From Phycisphaerales bacterium (lineage in GTDB: Bacteria; Planctomycetota; Phycisphaerae; UBA1845), in the NCBI GenBank assembly GCA_003597935.1, contig QZJT01000120.1, positions 1 to 64,000 on the forward strand: a stretch of 64,000 nucleotides of DNA, in the 5' to 3' direction. Under the pieces are notes generated by a model. The model worked only from the letters and a program-made list of their open reading frames with translations. It was not told the origin of the DNA and ran no database searches. The position numbers and the translations under genes are program-made. Shown here piece by piece: positions 42,078-50,780 of this stretch (positions within the stretch are counted from its first letter, which is position 1; each line of letters opens with the position of its first letter).

Positions 42078-42905
42078 GTGCCCGAACTGCCCGAAGCCGA
42101 GACGATTGCCCGACAACTTCACGCCGGACTGGCCGGGGCGGTCGTGTCCAGCGTCCGCGTCCAGCGGGCGGACATCCTGCACGGCGATCCGCGCCCGCTG
42201 GCGGCCGTCATCCGGCGCCGTCGCGTCGAAGGCGTCACGCGGCGCGCCAAGCGGGTCCAGGTGCAGCTTGACGGCGGCGTGATGCTGGTCTTCCGCTTGG
42301 GCATGTCGGGGCGGCTGACCCTCGTCCCGCGTGCGGCCCCCGTTGAACCACACACGCACGTGTGCATTCGGTTCCGCGCCCGCGGCGACGAGCTTCGCTT
42401 TCGCGATCCGCGCCGCTTCGGCGGCGTCTGGTGCCTGTCTGGACGGGAGGCGTATGCCGGACGACGGATGGGCGAGGTGGGGCCGGAGCCGCTGACTCTC
42501 GAACAGTCTGCGTTCGCGGCCATACTTAAGGATCGCCGGCGGTCGATCAAATCGCTGCTGCTTGACCAGACCCTGATCGCCGGGCTGGGCAACATCTATT
42601 GCGACGAAGCGCTCTTCGCAGCCGGCATCCACCCGCTCACGCCGGCCGGCGCGCTGGACGGGCCGTCGGCTCAGAGGCTGCTGCGAGCCATCAAGCGGAC
42701 GCTGAACCGGGCGATCGACGCGAACGGCTCGACGCTATCCGACTACCGCCGTCCGGACGGGCTGGACGGTTCGTATCAGTTTTCGCACAAGGTCTATGGA
42801 CGCCTGGGCGAGCCTTGTCGCCGCTGCCGCGTTCCCATCGAGAAGCTCACCATCGCGGGTCGGACGACGCACCTGTGCCCGGTGTGTCAGGTGGGCAGGC
42901 GTTGA
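42078..42905 (+). CDS. mutM: Formamidopyrimidine-DNA glycosylase (Fpg/MutM)
   Basis: A 275-residue DNA repair enzyme. The start is GTG 42078, which places the catalytic Pro right after the initiator (PELPEAETIARQL); an upstream ATG would destroy this. Other landmarks: ELRFRDPRRFGGVW, KSLLLDQTLIAGLGNIYCDEALF with the H2TH helix, and the C-terminal zinc finger CRRC-x16-CPVC. It removes 8-oxoguanine and formamidopyrimidines and cuts the DNA backbone by beta/delta elimination. It follows the kinase gene by 42 bases on the same strand and may be read through from it. The first-residue and zinc-finger conservation make an active enzyme likely. Confidence 0.95.
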   Translation: MPELPEAETIARQLHAGLAGAVVSSVRVQRADILHGDPRPLAAVIRRRRVEGVTRRAKRVQVQLDGGVMLVFRLGMSGRLTLVPRAAPVEPHTHVCIRFRARGDELRFRDPRRFGGVWCLSGREAYAGRRMGEVGPEPLTLEQSAFAAILKDRRRSIKSLLLDQTLIAGLGNIYCDEALFAAGIHPLTPAGALDGPSAQRLLRAIKRTLNRAIDANGSTLSDYRRPDGLDGSYQFSHKVYGRLGEPCRRCRVPIEKLTIAGRTTHLCPVCQVGRR

Positions 42906-42914
42906 TGAGTCGAT

Positions 42915-42945
42915 CCCCCCCCCGAGCCCCGGCATTCATGCCGGG
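42915..42945. repeat. Third copy of the C-tract plus CCCCGGCATTCATGCCGGG palindrome
   Basis: Nine Cs, then GAGCCCCGGCATTC and ATGCCGGG, directly after mutM. Identical in its core to the two copies at 38.1 kb. Confidence 0.88.
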
Positions 42946-42992
42946 CGGGCTGCTGATCACACGAATCGCCACCCGGCGTCAGACGTACACGC

Positions 42993-43433
42993 TCACGATC
43001 CGGTCGGCTCCAGCACCGCCGCCCGCACGTCGTCGTAGCTCACGCCCAGCGCCTTGAGCGCCTTGTGGGCCACGCAGCCCGGCTCCTTGAGCAGCGCCAG
43101 CAGCAGGTGCTCGGTGCAGACTTCTTTCGACTCAAGCTGCTGGGCCTGTTCGATGGCCTTGGCGATGACGTTCTTGAAATGAGGCGTGCCGGGCAGACGC
43201 CCGAACACCCACGTCTCCTCCATGCTCTTGCGCACCAACCGGTCCACCTCCGCCCGGGCGGCCTTTTCGGTGACGCGCTTGCGATCCAGGATCGAGGCCC
43301 CCACCCCGGTGCCCTCGCGCAGCACGGCCAGCAGGATGTGCTCGGTGCCGACGTATTCCTGGTCGTACTCGCGGGCGATGTCGTTCGCCAGCTTCATCAC
43401 CTGATCGACGCGCTTACTCGCTTTGGGCAGCAT
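42993..43433 (-). CDS. Stand-alone Clp repeat (N-domain) protein
   Basis: A 146-residue protein from ATG 43433 (AGGA about 10 bases before it); a longer frame would overlap the previous gene more. It consists of the Clp N-terminal double repeat only: VDQVMKLANDIAREYDQEYVGTEHILLAVLREGTGVGASIL, then PHFKNVIAKAIEQAQQLESKEVCTEHLLLALLKEPGCVAHKAL. No AAA+ module is present, so it cannot unfold protein alone. It could be an adaptor or a regulator of ClpC/ClpA. It overlaps the end of the following gene (upstream on the minus strand) by 20 bases, so the pair is probably one operon. Confidence 0.88.
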   Translation of the reverse strand: MLPKASKRVDQVMKLANDIAREYDQEYVGTEHILLAVLREGTGVGASILDRKRVTEKAARAEVDRLVRKSMEETWVFGRLPGTPHFKNVIAKAIEQAQQLESKEVCTEHLLLALLKEPGCVAHKALKALGVSYDDVRAAVLEPTGS

Positions 43434-44268
43434 GGACGGATCGTTCCTGTGTCGGGTTCGGCACCGCTCTCGATTGGACGTAATGATAACCCAGGCTGAT
43501 GACCGCGACAATCACCGCGGTCACCAGCGTGATGCGCATCAGCCGGATGCGATTGGCCAGTTCGCGGTCCCGCCACTCCTGCATGCGCTCGTCGATCTGG
43601 TCCAGCTTGGCGTCGATGCGCCGTTCGATCTCGTCGAGCTTCTCGCGGACGTAGTCGTCGGCCACCCCGCGCAGCGTGCGGGCGATGCCGCCGACCACCC
43701 CCTCATTCTCGATGCGGCGACGCACCGCGTCGCCGCGCTCCTCGTCCGGCAGGAAATGATACTCGCCGGACGCCGACGCCCGCGGCATCGAGTCCTGCGC
43801 CGGCTCCAGCACCCGTGACAGCAGCGACCCGATCACCGAGCGCCGCAATCGTCTGAAGCGGGCGCCGAGCCCTTCCGCCCTGCGGATGCGCGCCGTCAAG
43901 GCCTCGCGTGATTCACCGGCTCCCGGCTCCACCCCGCGCAGCCGCGCCAATGCGTCCAGCCCGCGGCAGGTGAGGGTCTCATATTCGTCGTGCGTCGAGC
44001 GGATGATGATGCGGGCCAGTTCGTCGTTGGAGGCCTCGCGCCGCACCGGCCAACGCACCCACATGACGATGTCCAGCAGGGCGTCGCGGTCGAGGCCGCG
44101 GATCAACTCCTGCCGCTGCCGGATCAGCCGCAGCCGCTGCCCGCGTGGCGTGTCCTGGGCCAGCTCCAGCCCGAGTTCCCGCCCGAAGCGCAGCAGTTCA
44201 TCGTCCGGCAGATCGGCAATCGAGTCTGCCCGCGCGGCGATGTCCGGACTGGACGACGCTTCAGCCAT
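43414..44268 (-). CDS. Hypothetical coiled-coil protein with C-terminal membrane anchor
   Basis: A 284-residue protein with no recognised family. Its N-terminal half is acidic and helical (SIADLPDDELLRFGRELGLELA), the middle is Arg-rich (RRAEGLGARFRRLRRSV), and a coiled coil with charged heptads (YVREKLDEIERRIDAKLDQIDERMQEWRDREL) runs into one transmembrane helix (ITLVTAVIVAVISLGYHYV) near the C-terminus. It therefore looks like a tail-anchored cytoplasmic protein. Its stop overlaps the start of the Clp N-domain gene. Its own 5' end has no obvious promoter. Function cannot be stated. Confidence 0.7.
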   Translation of the reverse strand: MAEASSSPDIAARADSIADLPDDELLRFGRELGLELAQDTPRGQRLRLIRQRQELIRGLDRDALLDIVMWVRWPVRREASNDELARIIIRSTHDEYETLTCRGLDALARLRGVEPGAGESREALTARIRRAEGLGARFRRLRRSVIGSLLSRVLEPAQDSMPRASASGEYHFLPDEERGDAVRRRIENEGVVGGIARTLRGVADDYVREKLDEIERRIDAKLDQIDERMQEWRDRELANRIRLMRITLVTAVIVAVISLGYHYVQSRAVPNPTQERSVHAAQSE

Positions 44269-44512
44269 ACGGGCATTGTATCACGCCGCGCCGTTATCAC
44301 CCCCGCCGAACGGAGGACCGCAGCGAGCCGCCGCGCCGTTCCGATAGCGAGCGCCCCGTCCGGGCCGTGGTGGTACGGATTACAGACTGCGAATCCCTGC
44401 CGCGGACCCGCGGACCGGAAACCATAGTTATCCCGCGGGCGGCGATCCCCCCGGCCGACAACGCAGAGTGAGCCGCACGCCGTTGCGGCCTTCCTCTGTG
44501 GAGACCAAACCC

Positions 44513-45400
44513 ATGCTGACGCTGCTGCTGACCATCGCGAGCCTGAGCACCGCCGCTCCCGTCACGGCCAATGCGCCGGCCGTCGGCGACGGTCCCGAAC
44601 ACGTGGACGTGCGCGTCCTGAGCATCGCCGAAAACCGGTTCAAGGACCTGACGCCCAGGTCGTCGGACGGGTCGGTGGTGCAGGTGTTTTCAAGCTGGAA
44701 CCAGGACCGCAACACGCTGACCGTCGCGCTGGGGTTGCGCGGCCGCCCGGTCACGGCCGCGACCCACTACGGGCGGATCGCGCTGAAGGGCGCGAGCTTC
44801 GACGGCGGCGCGGCGTTGACCCTCAACGCGGACTTCAAGGTCGGTTTCACCGATCCGCGCACCGAGTTCGTGCAGATCGACCGCGACTCGATGTATTTCG
44901 GCCGCCCCGACGCCTCGGCGGATCAGATCATCGTCGAGCTGAAGTTCGACCTGCCGCCGCGCAAGGCCACCCGCATCGAGAAACTCACGGGCGTCATCGA
45001 GCTGCGCACCGGCGACACCCGCGAACTGACCATCGACGGCATCGCGTCGAAGCCCGGTGCGGCGATCGAGAACAGCGCCCTCCGGGCGGCGGGCGTAACC
45101 CTTACCGTGGCCGACCCCAAGTCGAAACAGCCCGGCTTCTTCATGAGCGGCGCGCCCGGCAAGTCCGTGACGCTGAAGGTATCCGGCAACGTCGACGCCC
45201 TGCTCGACGCGGAGCTGATCGACGCCGACGGCGAACCGCTCTACGCCAGCCGGATGACCTCGACCGGAGAGGGCGCCACCGTGATCGTGCTGGAAGACGA
45301 CGCCGACCTTCCGCCGACCACCAGGCTCAAGCTCCGCGTGGCCGTGGATCAGAAAACGATCCCGGTGCCGTTCGACCTGAAGAGCATCGAGCTGCCGTAA
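44513..45400 (+). CDS. Secreted hypothetical protein
   Basis: A 295-residue protein from ATG 44513 with GGAG at a suitable distance; a longer frame starts in non-coding DNA. A short signal peptide (MLTLLLTIASLSTAAPVTANA) leads into a beta-rich body (NTLTVALGLRGRPVTAATHYGRIALKGASFDG; ATRIEKLTGVIELRTGDTRELTID; KSVTLKVSGNVDALLDAELID). No family was recognised. Strand lengths suggest two or three immunoglobulin-like domains. The gene is isolated, with repeats after its stop. Confidence 0.7.
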   Translation: MLTLLLTIASLSTAAPVTANAPAVGDGPEHVDVRVLSIAENRFKDLTPRSSDGSVVQVFSSWNQDRNTLTVALGLRGRPVTAATHYGRIALKGASFDGGAALTLNADFKVGFTDPRTEFVQIDRDSMYFGRPDASADQIIVELKFDLPPRKATRIEKLTGVIELRTGDTRELTIDGIASKPGAAIENSALRAAGVTLTVADPKSKQPGFFMSGAPGKSVTLKVSGNVDALLDAELIDADGEPLYASRMTSTGEGATVIVLEDDADLPPTTRLKLRVAVDQKTIPVPFDLKSIELP

Positions 45401-45507
45401 GAGCGAATCGTGATGGCCGGGGGACAACTGCACAGTGGCGGATGACGAGCAGCGCTTGCGAAACGGCGAATGGCCGATCCGTGCGGGCTGCGCGACCGCC
45501 ATCCGAA

Positions 45508-45595
45508 CGACGACCGTGAAGGAGCGGCCCCAATCCGAACTGCGACCGCGACGGAGCGGCCCCCATCCGAACCGCGACCGTAAGGGAGCGGCTGA
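45508..45595. repeat. Three diverged copies of the CGACCGTGAGGGAGCGGC repeat
   Basis: Units at about 45508-45533, 45534-45563 and 45564-45595 read TCCGAACnnCGACCG(T/C)(G/A)A(A/G)GGAGCGGC. They match the pair near 3.7-3.9 kb. The 45401-45699 interval has no other feature that can be supported. Confidence 0.82.
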
Positions 45596-45699
45596 TGCGT
45601 CGCGGCGCGTTCATGGCCCTGCGCCACGCTGCCGCCGTTCAGAGGCCGCTTCCTGACGGGCGCGGTTCGGATTAAGGACGGCGGCGGGCGTTGGAACGC

Positions 45700-47094
45700 T
45701 CACCCAGTCGAGCGCAGCCCCCCCCCGAGCATCGCTTCCCACCGCCGGGTGAAACCGGGAAACGACTTCGACGCACAGTCCGGATCGCGCACGCTCAGCC
45801 CGTCGATGCCCAGGCCCGCCAGGCAGAATGCCATGACCATGCGGTGGTCGTCATACGTCTCGATCGTCGCCGCGCGGTATCGCGCGGCCGGGTGAATCGT
45901 CAGGCCGTCGGCGTGCAGATCGACCCGCGCTCCGATGCGGGTCAACTCGCAACGCAGCGCCTCCAGGCGGTCACTCTCCTTGAGCCGCAGATGAGCGACG
46001 TTGCGAATCCGCGTCGGCCCGTCGGCGAACAGCGCCAGCGCCGCCAGCGTCGGCACGGTATCCGGCATCGCGGACAGGTCCACGTCCACGGCCCTCAGGC
46101 GCGGCGACGGCCCCGCGCCACGGGCGCTCAGCGGCGGCGACCCCCCACCACGGGCGGTCAGCGGCGATGGCTGCGGGCCGACGACGGTCAGCCACTGCGC
46201 CGCGCGATCGACGGCGCAACCCATTCGCTCGAGTACGTCAGCGAAGCGCGCGTCTCCCTGCAACGAATCCGGCGCCAGACCCGTGATGGAGACGCGCCCG
46301 CCCCTCAGGGCGGCGGCCGACAGGAACACCGTCGCAGCCGAAGCGTCCGGCTCGATGCTCACGTGGGCCGCCCGATAGACTTGCGGCGCGGGCACGATGA
46401 TCCGCATCCCGCCCTGGCCGTCGTCGTCCGCCACGGTGGCGACCCCGAACCGATCCATCACCGCCAGCGTCACGTCGAGATAGGGCCGGCTGGCGATCGG
46501 GGGGGGGACCTCCAGCATCACGTCGCGGACGGCGCAGACGGACGCCATCAGCAGGGCGCTGGCGAACTGGCTGGAATCCACCGCGCTGATGCCGACCGGC
46601 CCGCCGGCCAGGTGCCGGGCATGGACCGTCAGAGGCGGATAGCCCTCGACGCCGTGGAACTCGACCAGCGCTCCCAACCCGCGCAGCGCGTCCACCAGCG
46701 GTTCCATCGGCCGCTGGCGCAGCCGAGCCGTGCCGTCCAGGCGGAAGTCGCCGAAACCCGCCGCACACAGCGCGGTGGCGAACCGCATCACCGCCCCGGC
46801 CGCGCCGCAATACAGCACGGCGTGCTGGCCCGGGACGTGTCCCCGACAGCCGGTGACCTCGATGGCGGCCGCCTCTTCATCGACCGTTGTTGCGATGCCC
46901 AGCCGCTCCAGCACGTCGAGCATGGCGCGGGCGTCGTCAGACGTGGACGCCCCGGCCAGCACGCTGTCCCCGTCCGCCAGCGCGGCGGCCATCAATGCCC
47001 GGATCGTTAAAGACTTGCTGCCCGGCAGCACGACGTCGGCATCGAGAGGCCCGGCGGCGACGGGACAGGCGTAGCAGTTCGCGTCGGTGCTCAT
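45700..47094 (-). CDS. aroA: 3-phosphoshikimate 1-carboxyvinyltransferase (EPSP synthase)
   Basis: A 464-residue enzyme of the shikimate pathway, slightly longer than the usual 420-440. N-terminal LPGSKSLTIRALMAAALADG, AGAVMRFATALCA, GTARLRQRPMEPLVDALRGLGA, AVDSSQFASALLMA, YLDVTLAVMDRFG and the C-terminal HLRLKESDRLEAL and IETYDDHRMVMAFCLAGLG are all in family order. The extra length is in the loop around residues 303-335 (PSPLTARGGGSPPLSARGAGPSP), encoded by a direct repeat. Two 9-base G/C tracts occur in the gene (45718-45726 near the C-terminus and 46499-46507). Active-site motifs appear intact. Confidence 0.92.
   Translation of the reverse strand: MSTDANCYACPVAAGPLDADVVLPGSKSLTIRALMAAALADGDSVLAGASTSDDARAMLDVLERLGIATTVDEEAAAIEVTGCRGHVPGQHAVLYCGAAGAVMRFATALCAAGFGDFRLDGTARLRQRPMEPLVDALRGLGALVEFHGVEGYPPLTVHARHLAGGPVGISAVDSSQFASALLMASVCAVRDVMLEVPPPIASRPYLDVTLAVMDRFGVATVADDDGQGGMRIIVPAPQVYRAAHVSIEPDASAATVFLSAAALRGGRVSITGLAPDSLQGDARFADVLERMGCAVDRAAQWLTVVGPQPSPLTARGGGSPPLSARGAGPSPRLRAVDVDLSAMPDTVPTLAALALFADGPTRIRNVAHLRLKESDRLEALRCELTRIGARVDLHADGLTIHPAARYRAATIETYDDHRMVMAFCLAGLGIDGLSVRDPDCASKSFPGFTRRWEAMLGGGLRSTG
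46100..46180. repeat. Direct repeat inside aroA
   Basis: Two copies of CCACGGGCG(C/G)TCAGCGGCG lie about 27 bases apart in the loop-coding region of aroA. They give the duplicated ARGxGxxPLxARG peptide. Confidence 0.7.
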
Positions 47095-47193
47095 GCGGCG
47101 CCGTCCCGGCAGGGAAGTAGCAGAGTGAGAGAGTGAGGGAGTAAGAGATTAGAGTCGCGGGCCATGCTTCACCAGCGTCAGTCTGTCGCGTGA

Positions 47194-47430
47194 TTCCACA
47201 AGAGCATCCGTGATCCGACGGGCCGTGGCAACACCAGCGACGAGGTCATCATCCCATCGAACGAGCAACCGGTGTACGAGGGCCGGCGCCGCCGCTGGCC
47301 GGAACCGACCGGCAGCTTCCCGCTCAGCGAAGACCTGGGCGCGCGCGGACTATGCCCGCCCAGCGGCGCGGGGCTGACCCGCGACGATCAGGAATACGTG
47401 GTCGAGCAGCTTCTTTCGTGCAGACGCTGA
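47194..47430 (+). pseudogene. C-terminal remnant of a DegT/DnrJ/EryC1-type aminotransferase
   Basis: An open stretch with no start codon in the right context, between TGA 47191-47193 and TGA 47428-47430, reads through GSFPLSEDLGARGLCPPSGAGLTRDDQEYVVEQLL before the stop. This is the C-terminal pattern of PLP-dependent sugar aminotransferases (LegC/PglE type). Only about 60 residues resemble the family, and no upstream part was found, so it is a degraded fragment. It overlaps the 3' end of the oppositely oriented glycosyltransferase gene. Confidence 0.55.
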
Positions 47431-48932
47431 GGCGGCCGGCGCCGGACGAGCAACTCCTTATACCACGCGAGGTATTCGTTCGTCTGACGGCGGAGGTCGA
47501 AGCGTCGGTGGGCGTCTGCGGCGGCGTTGTCAGACAGCCGCAGGCGCAGCGGATCGTTGATGAGCAATCGTTCCACGGCAGCGGCCAGGCCGGCCTCGTC
47601 CGCTGGCGCGGTCAGCATGCCGGTCGCTCGTTCCGCGTTTTCGTCGGCGTCGTCGAGGCCGATCACCTGTTCCGGGATGCCGCCGACGGCCGTGGCCGCC
47701 ACCGGCAGGCCGCACGCCAGCGCCTCCAGCACGGCGTTGGGGAACGTGTCGGCGCGGGCGGCGTGGACGTAGACGTCGGCCGCCTGGTAATGGCAGGCCA
47801 CGGCCGCCGGATCGGCCTGGAAGGGCACGAACCGGACCTCGGCGCCGGCCGCGCCGCGACCGATCCGCTCAGCAGGGGCATCCTCACCGAGGGCGACGAA
47901 GATCAACGGCCGGCCAGCGGTCGCTGGCGTCTGAGCTTCGGCATTCAGCCCTCGGCTCTCAGCCAGCCGCGCGATGGCGGCCCGCATGGTGCGAAAGTCC
48001 TTCCACACATTGTCGCGTATTCCACTGGCGGCGAAGAGCAGGACACGGGCCTGGCGCGGCAGGCCCAGCGCGGCGCGGGCCGCAGCGTGGTCGCCAGGCC
48101 TGAAGACGTCGAGGTCCACCCCGTACGGAATCACGCGGGCTTCGACGACGCCGGGTGCGAGCATCGACTGCTCGACTCTGTCCCTCAGCCAGTGGCACGG
48201 CGTGGCGACGTGCAGCCGGCCGGCGGCGTAGATATCGCGCTTGCGCCGCCAGTTCTCGGCCGACCCGTCGCGCCGGATGGGCGAATAGAGCGATAGCGCC
48301 GGGCACTCGCCGCAGCCGGTCTTCCAGCGCTCGCAGTCGAACGAGTGCGCGCAGTGTCCGGCCAGCAGCCAGGCGTCGTGCAGCGTGAGCACGACCGGCG
48401 CCTGGCGGCAGAGCCACGGCAGGGCACGCAAGTCGAAGTAGTTCTGGTGGAGGTTGTGGCAGTGAATCACGTCCGGCCGCCGCGGCGTGATGTCCAGCAG
48501 CCGCCACGTCCCGGGGTAGTGGAAGTCTTCCAATCCGCGGCGCACGTCGCGCCAGCCGCGCGGCTCGGCGATGCGATGGATCAGCCGGCACAGGCTCCGC
48601 GAACCGGTAAACCGGCCGTAGCAGGGCTGGAGGCCGCGGTGCAGGCCCCACCAGAACCGCTGCCAGCGGGACGACGCTTCGTGATTAGGTAACAGCAGCA
48701 CGTCAGGGTCGGCGCTGCGCTTTCGTCCCACGGCGAAGTACGAGGCATGGCCCAGGCTGCGGTAGGACTGAAAGAGGTCCCACGCCACGCGCTCGGCGCC
48801 GCCGTGCCGGTCGAACGCGCTGACTTGCAGGATGGTCAGCGATGGTTCGCGATCCCGCGGTGTCGAGCGCCGCCCGTCTGCCGAAGCGCGACGTGCGGTG
48901 TCCAGGTCCGGCCTGTCCTCAAGCGCCAGCAC
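47388..48932 (-). CDS. Family-4 type glycosyltransferase
   Basis: A 514-residue GT-B fold enzyme. The start is taken at GTG 48932, overlapping the deacetylase stop; the family body begins only at LTILQVSAFDRHGGAERVAWDLF. Core features: HCHNLHQNYFDLRAL, VLTLHDAWLLAGHCAHSFDCERWKTGC (a Cys-rich insertion typical of a subgroup), VIPYGVDLDVFRPG, LLFAASGIRDNVWKDF, and the C-terminal nucleotide-sugar site VYVHAARADTFPNAVLEALACGLPVAATAVGGIPEQV with the E-x7-E pattern. It is the last gene of a four-gene minus-strand operon for polysaccharide or glycan synthesis. The sugar is unknown. Confidence 0.88.
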   Translation of the reverse strand: MLALEDRPDLDTARRASADGRRSTPRDREPSLTILQVSAFDRHGGAERVAWDLFQSYRSLGHASYFAVGRKRSADPDVLLLPNHEASSRWQRFWWGLHRGLQPCYGRFTGSRSLCRLIHRIAEPRGWRDVRRGLEDFHYPGTWRLLDITPRRPDVIHCHNLHQNYFDLRALPWLCRQAPVVLTLHDAWLLAGHCAHSFDCERWKTGCGECPALSLYSPIRRDGSAENWRRKRDIYAAGRLHVATPCHWLRDRVEQSMLAPGVVEARVIPYGVDLDVFRPGDHAAARAALGLPRQARVLLFAASGIRDNVWKDFRTMRAAIARLAESRGLNAEAQTPATAGRPLIFVALGEDAPAERIGRGAAGAEVRFVPFQADPAAVACHYQAADVYVHAARADTFPNAVLEALACGLPVAATAVGGIPEQVIGLDDADENAERATGMLTAPADEAGLAAAVERLLINDPLRLRLSDNAAADAHRRFDLRRQTNEYLAWYKELLVRRRPPQRLHERSCSTTYS

Positions 48933-50001
48933 GGGACCACTCCTGGTGGAGACGTTGTTCGAACAGGTCGGCGTCCCAGTCGCGCACCAGGATTCTGGGC
49001 AACTGAAACACGTCGGTGTGGGGTTGAACCGTGCCGCGGAAGTTGGAGACCGCGCGGGCAAAGCTGGCCTCGCGGACCAGCCGGACCGTGTTTTCCGAGT
49101 AGTCGCGGCGCGTGCCGAACGGATAACTGAAGCTGGTCACGGGCGCCGCAAGGAGTGATTCGAGGCGATGCTTGCTGGCCGTCAGTTCATCCCGCTGCAC
49201 GCTCTCGCTGTGGGCGGCCAGCCGGGCGTGCGATACCGTGTGGGCGCCGATCTCAATCAGCCCGCCCTCGGCCAGCGCCGCGACCTCGTCCGCCGTCAGC
49301 GGCCGGTGACTCTCTCGCGGCGAGCGGGGCACGCCCGACCACGCCGACAGCGCGTCCAGCGCCCGCTCGCGGGCGGCCTCCGTACACGGCGCCAGGCGAT
49401 CGAACAGATCGAGGTACAGGGCCTGCCGGCTCCACGGTCCGGCGGCGGGGGGGGGCGACGGTCCGTGGGCGTCGAGCACGGTCCACGACCGCCGGCGCTG
49501 AAACGCGTCTTCGTCATGGTCCCCGGCGTCCGCCAGCGTCCAGGATCCCGGCCGGCCTTCGATTTCGAGTTCCAGCCGCTGCGGCAGAGCGCGCGGCTGG
49601 AGCAGGATCCGCTCCAGCGCATCCCACCAGAACTCGCGCCGCCCGTCGAGATAGCCGGTGGCGATGAAGACCGTGGCCGGCACGCCGTGGCGCTCCAGCA
49701 GCGGCCTGGCGGCCAGCAGGTTGTCGGCGTAGCCGTCATCGAACGTGATCGCCACGGCCTGCTTCGGCAGTCGATTCTGCAGGGCCAGGTCGACGACGTC
49801 GGCAAGGCTCACCGGCGTGGCCACCCGGCGGAGGACGTCCAGATGATCGGAAAACCTCCCGTCGGAGACCGAGAGGAGTTGCGGGTCGGTCTGCGGCTCG
49901 GCCACGCGATGGTAGAGCAGGATCAACCCGCCCGGTGGAGGGGACTGCGGCTCGGGCCGCGGTGGACCGGCATGACGCGCTGTGACACCCGTCGCACTCA
50001 A
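48919..50001 (-). CDS. Polysaccharide deacetylase (NodB homology)
   Basis: A 360-residue CE4-family protein starting at TTG 50001, which overlaps the methyltransferase stop (TTGA); upstream in-frame codons lie in the other gene. The NodB motifs are visible: AITFDDGYADN (metal-binding Asp pair) near residue 85, and EIGAHTVSHARLA (the HxxxH motif). FSYPFGTRRDYS and LPRILVRDWDADLFEQRL follow. A 9-base G tract lies at 49447-49455. Chemical role: removal of acetyl groups from a surface polysaccharide. It sits between a methyltransferase and a glycosyltransferase, so it most likely modifies the polymer being made. Confidence 0.87.
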   Translation of the reverse strand: MSATGVTARHAGPPRPEPQSPPPGGLILLYHRVAEPQTDPQLLSVSDGRFSDHLDVLRRVATPVSLADVVDLALQNRLPKQAVAITFDDGYADNLLAARPLLERHGVPATVFIATGYLDGRREFWWDALERILLQPRALPQRLELEIEGRPGSWTLADAGDHDEDAFQRRRSWTVLDAHGPSPPPAAGPWSRQALYLDLFDRLAPCTEAARERALDALSAWSGVPRSPRESHRPLTADEVAALAEGGLIEIGAHTVSHARLAAHSESVQRDELTASKHRLESLLAAPVTSFSYPFGTRRDYSENTVRLVREASFARAVSNFRGTVQPHTDVFQLPRILVRDWDADLFEQRLHQEWSRAGA

Positions 50002-50780
50002 GGCGTTTCCTGCGGCTTGACCGCCCTCATCGTGATCAGCAGTTGGTAGTCCGGGTCGTGGTGCTCGAGTTCCTCGGCGGCCAGGTCGCCGGCGCACAGA
50101 CCGTGCAGAAACGCGACCGCCGCGAGCACGTTGCCGGCGGATGTCACCTCCACGTGTTGCGCGGGAAAGGCTTCCTCCAGCAGCCGTCGGGCGGATTTCG
50201 TTGTCAGCCGCCAGCAGTCGCCCCAGCGATCCATATCATATCGGCTGATCTGGCTGATGCCCGGATTGGTGGCGAGCAACACGCCGCCGGGTTTCAGGAT
50301 CCGGTGCAGCGTCCGTACCGCGGCCCGGAGGTCGAAGATCATCATCAGCGTCTGCGTCAGGATCACGCAGTCGAAGGCGGCCGAGGGGATGGGATCGCCG
50401 CGCGTCAGGTCCGCGACGATGGTGGTGCGCGCCCCGCCCGGCTCCAGGTGGAGTACGTCGCTGCGCGTCACGCGGGCGCCGCCGAACCGCCGGGTGTAGG
50501 CGTCGTCCGCCACCTCCAGCACGCGGCCGCGGATGTCGTCCGCGTGCCGGCCCAGAAACGCCTCGATGTAATAGCGGTCGATGCAGAGTCCGCGATCGAA
50601 GCCGAACCGGCGGTCGATCGGATCCAGTCGGCGCAGGTCGCCGAAGTCCACCGCCCCGACGCCGAGTCCGTCGGCGCTTTCCCGGTGCGCACCGCCGCGA
50701 TGCTCGCCGTGCCCGCGCCCGCGAGTGGAAAGGACGTTCACGTCAGCGAGGGCGTGTTTCCCGGTGTCCGTTCCGCGCAT
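49998..50780 (-). CDS. Class I SAM-dependent methyltransferase
   Basis: A 260-residue protein starting at ATG 50780, which shares one base with the stop of the preceding gene (TAATG). The SAM-binding motif order is atypical but readable: RYYIEAFLGRHADDIRGRVLEVADDAYTRRFGG, SDVLHLEPG, TIVADLTRGDPIPSAAFDCVILTQTLMMIFDLRAAVRTLHRILKPGGVLLATNPG. This is a Methyltransf_11 type. It probably methylates a sugar or lipid intermediate within the same polysaccharide operon. The fused-looking N-terminal 60 residues (RGRGHGEHRGGAHRE) are unusual, so a start further downstream is possible. Confidence 0.85.
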   Translation of the reverse strand: MRGTDTGKHALADVNVLSTRGRGHGEHRGGAHRESADGLGVGAVDFGDLRRLDPIDRRFGFDRGLCIDRYYIEAFLGRHADDIRGRVLEVADDAYTRRFGGARVTRSDVLHLEPGGARTTIVADLTRGDPIPSAAFDCVILTQTLMMIFDLRAAVRTLHRILKPGGVLLATNPGISQISRYDMDRWGDCWRLTTKSARRLLEEAFPAQHVEVTSAGNVLAAVAFLHGLCAGDLAAEELEHHDPDYQLLITMRAVKPQETP

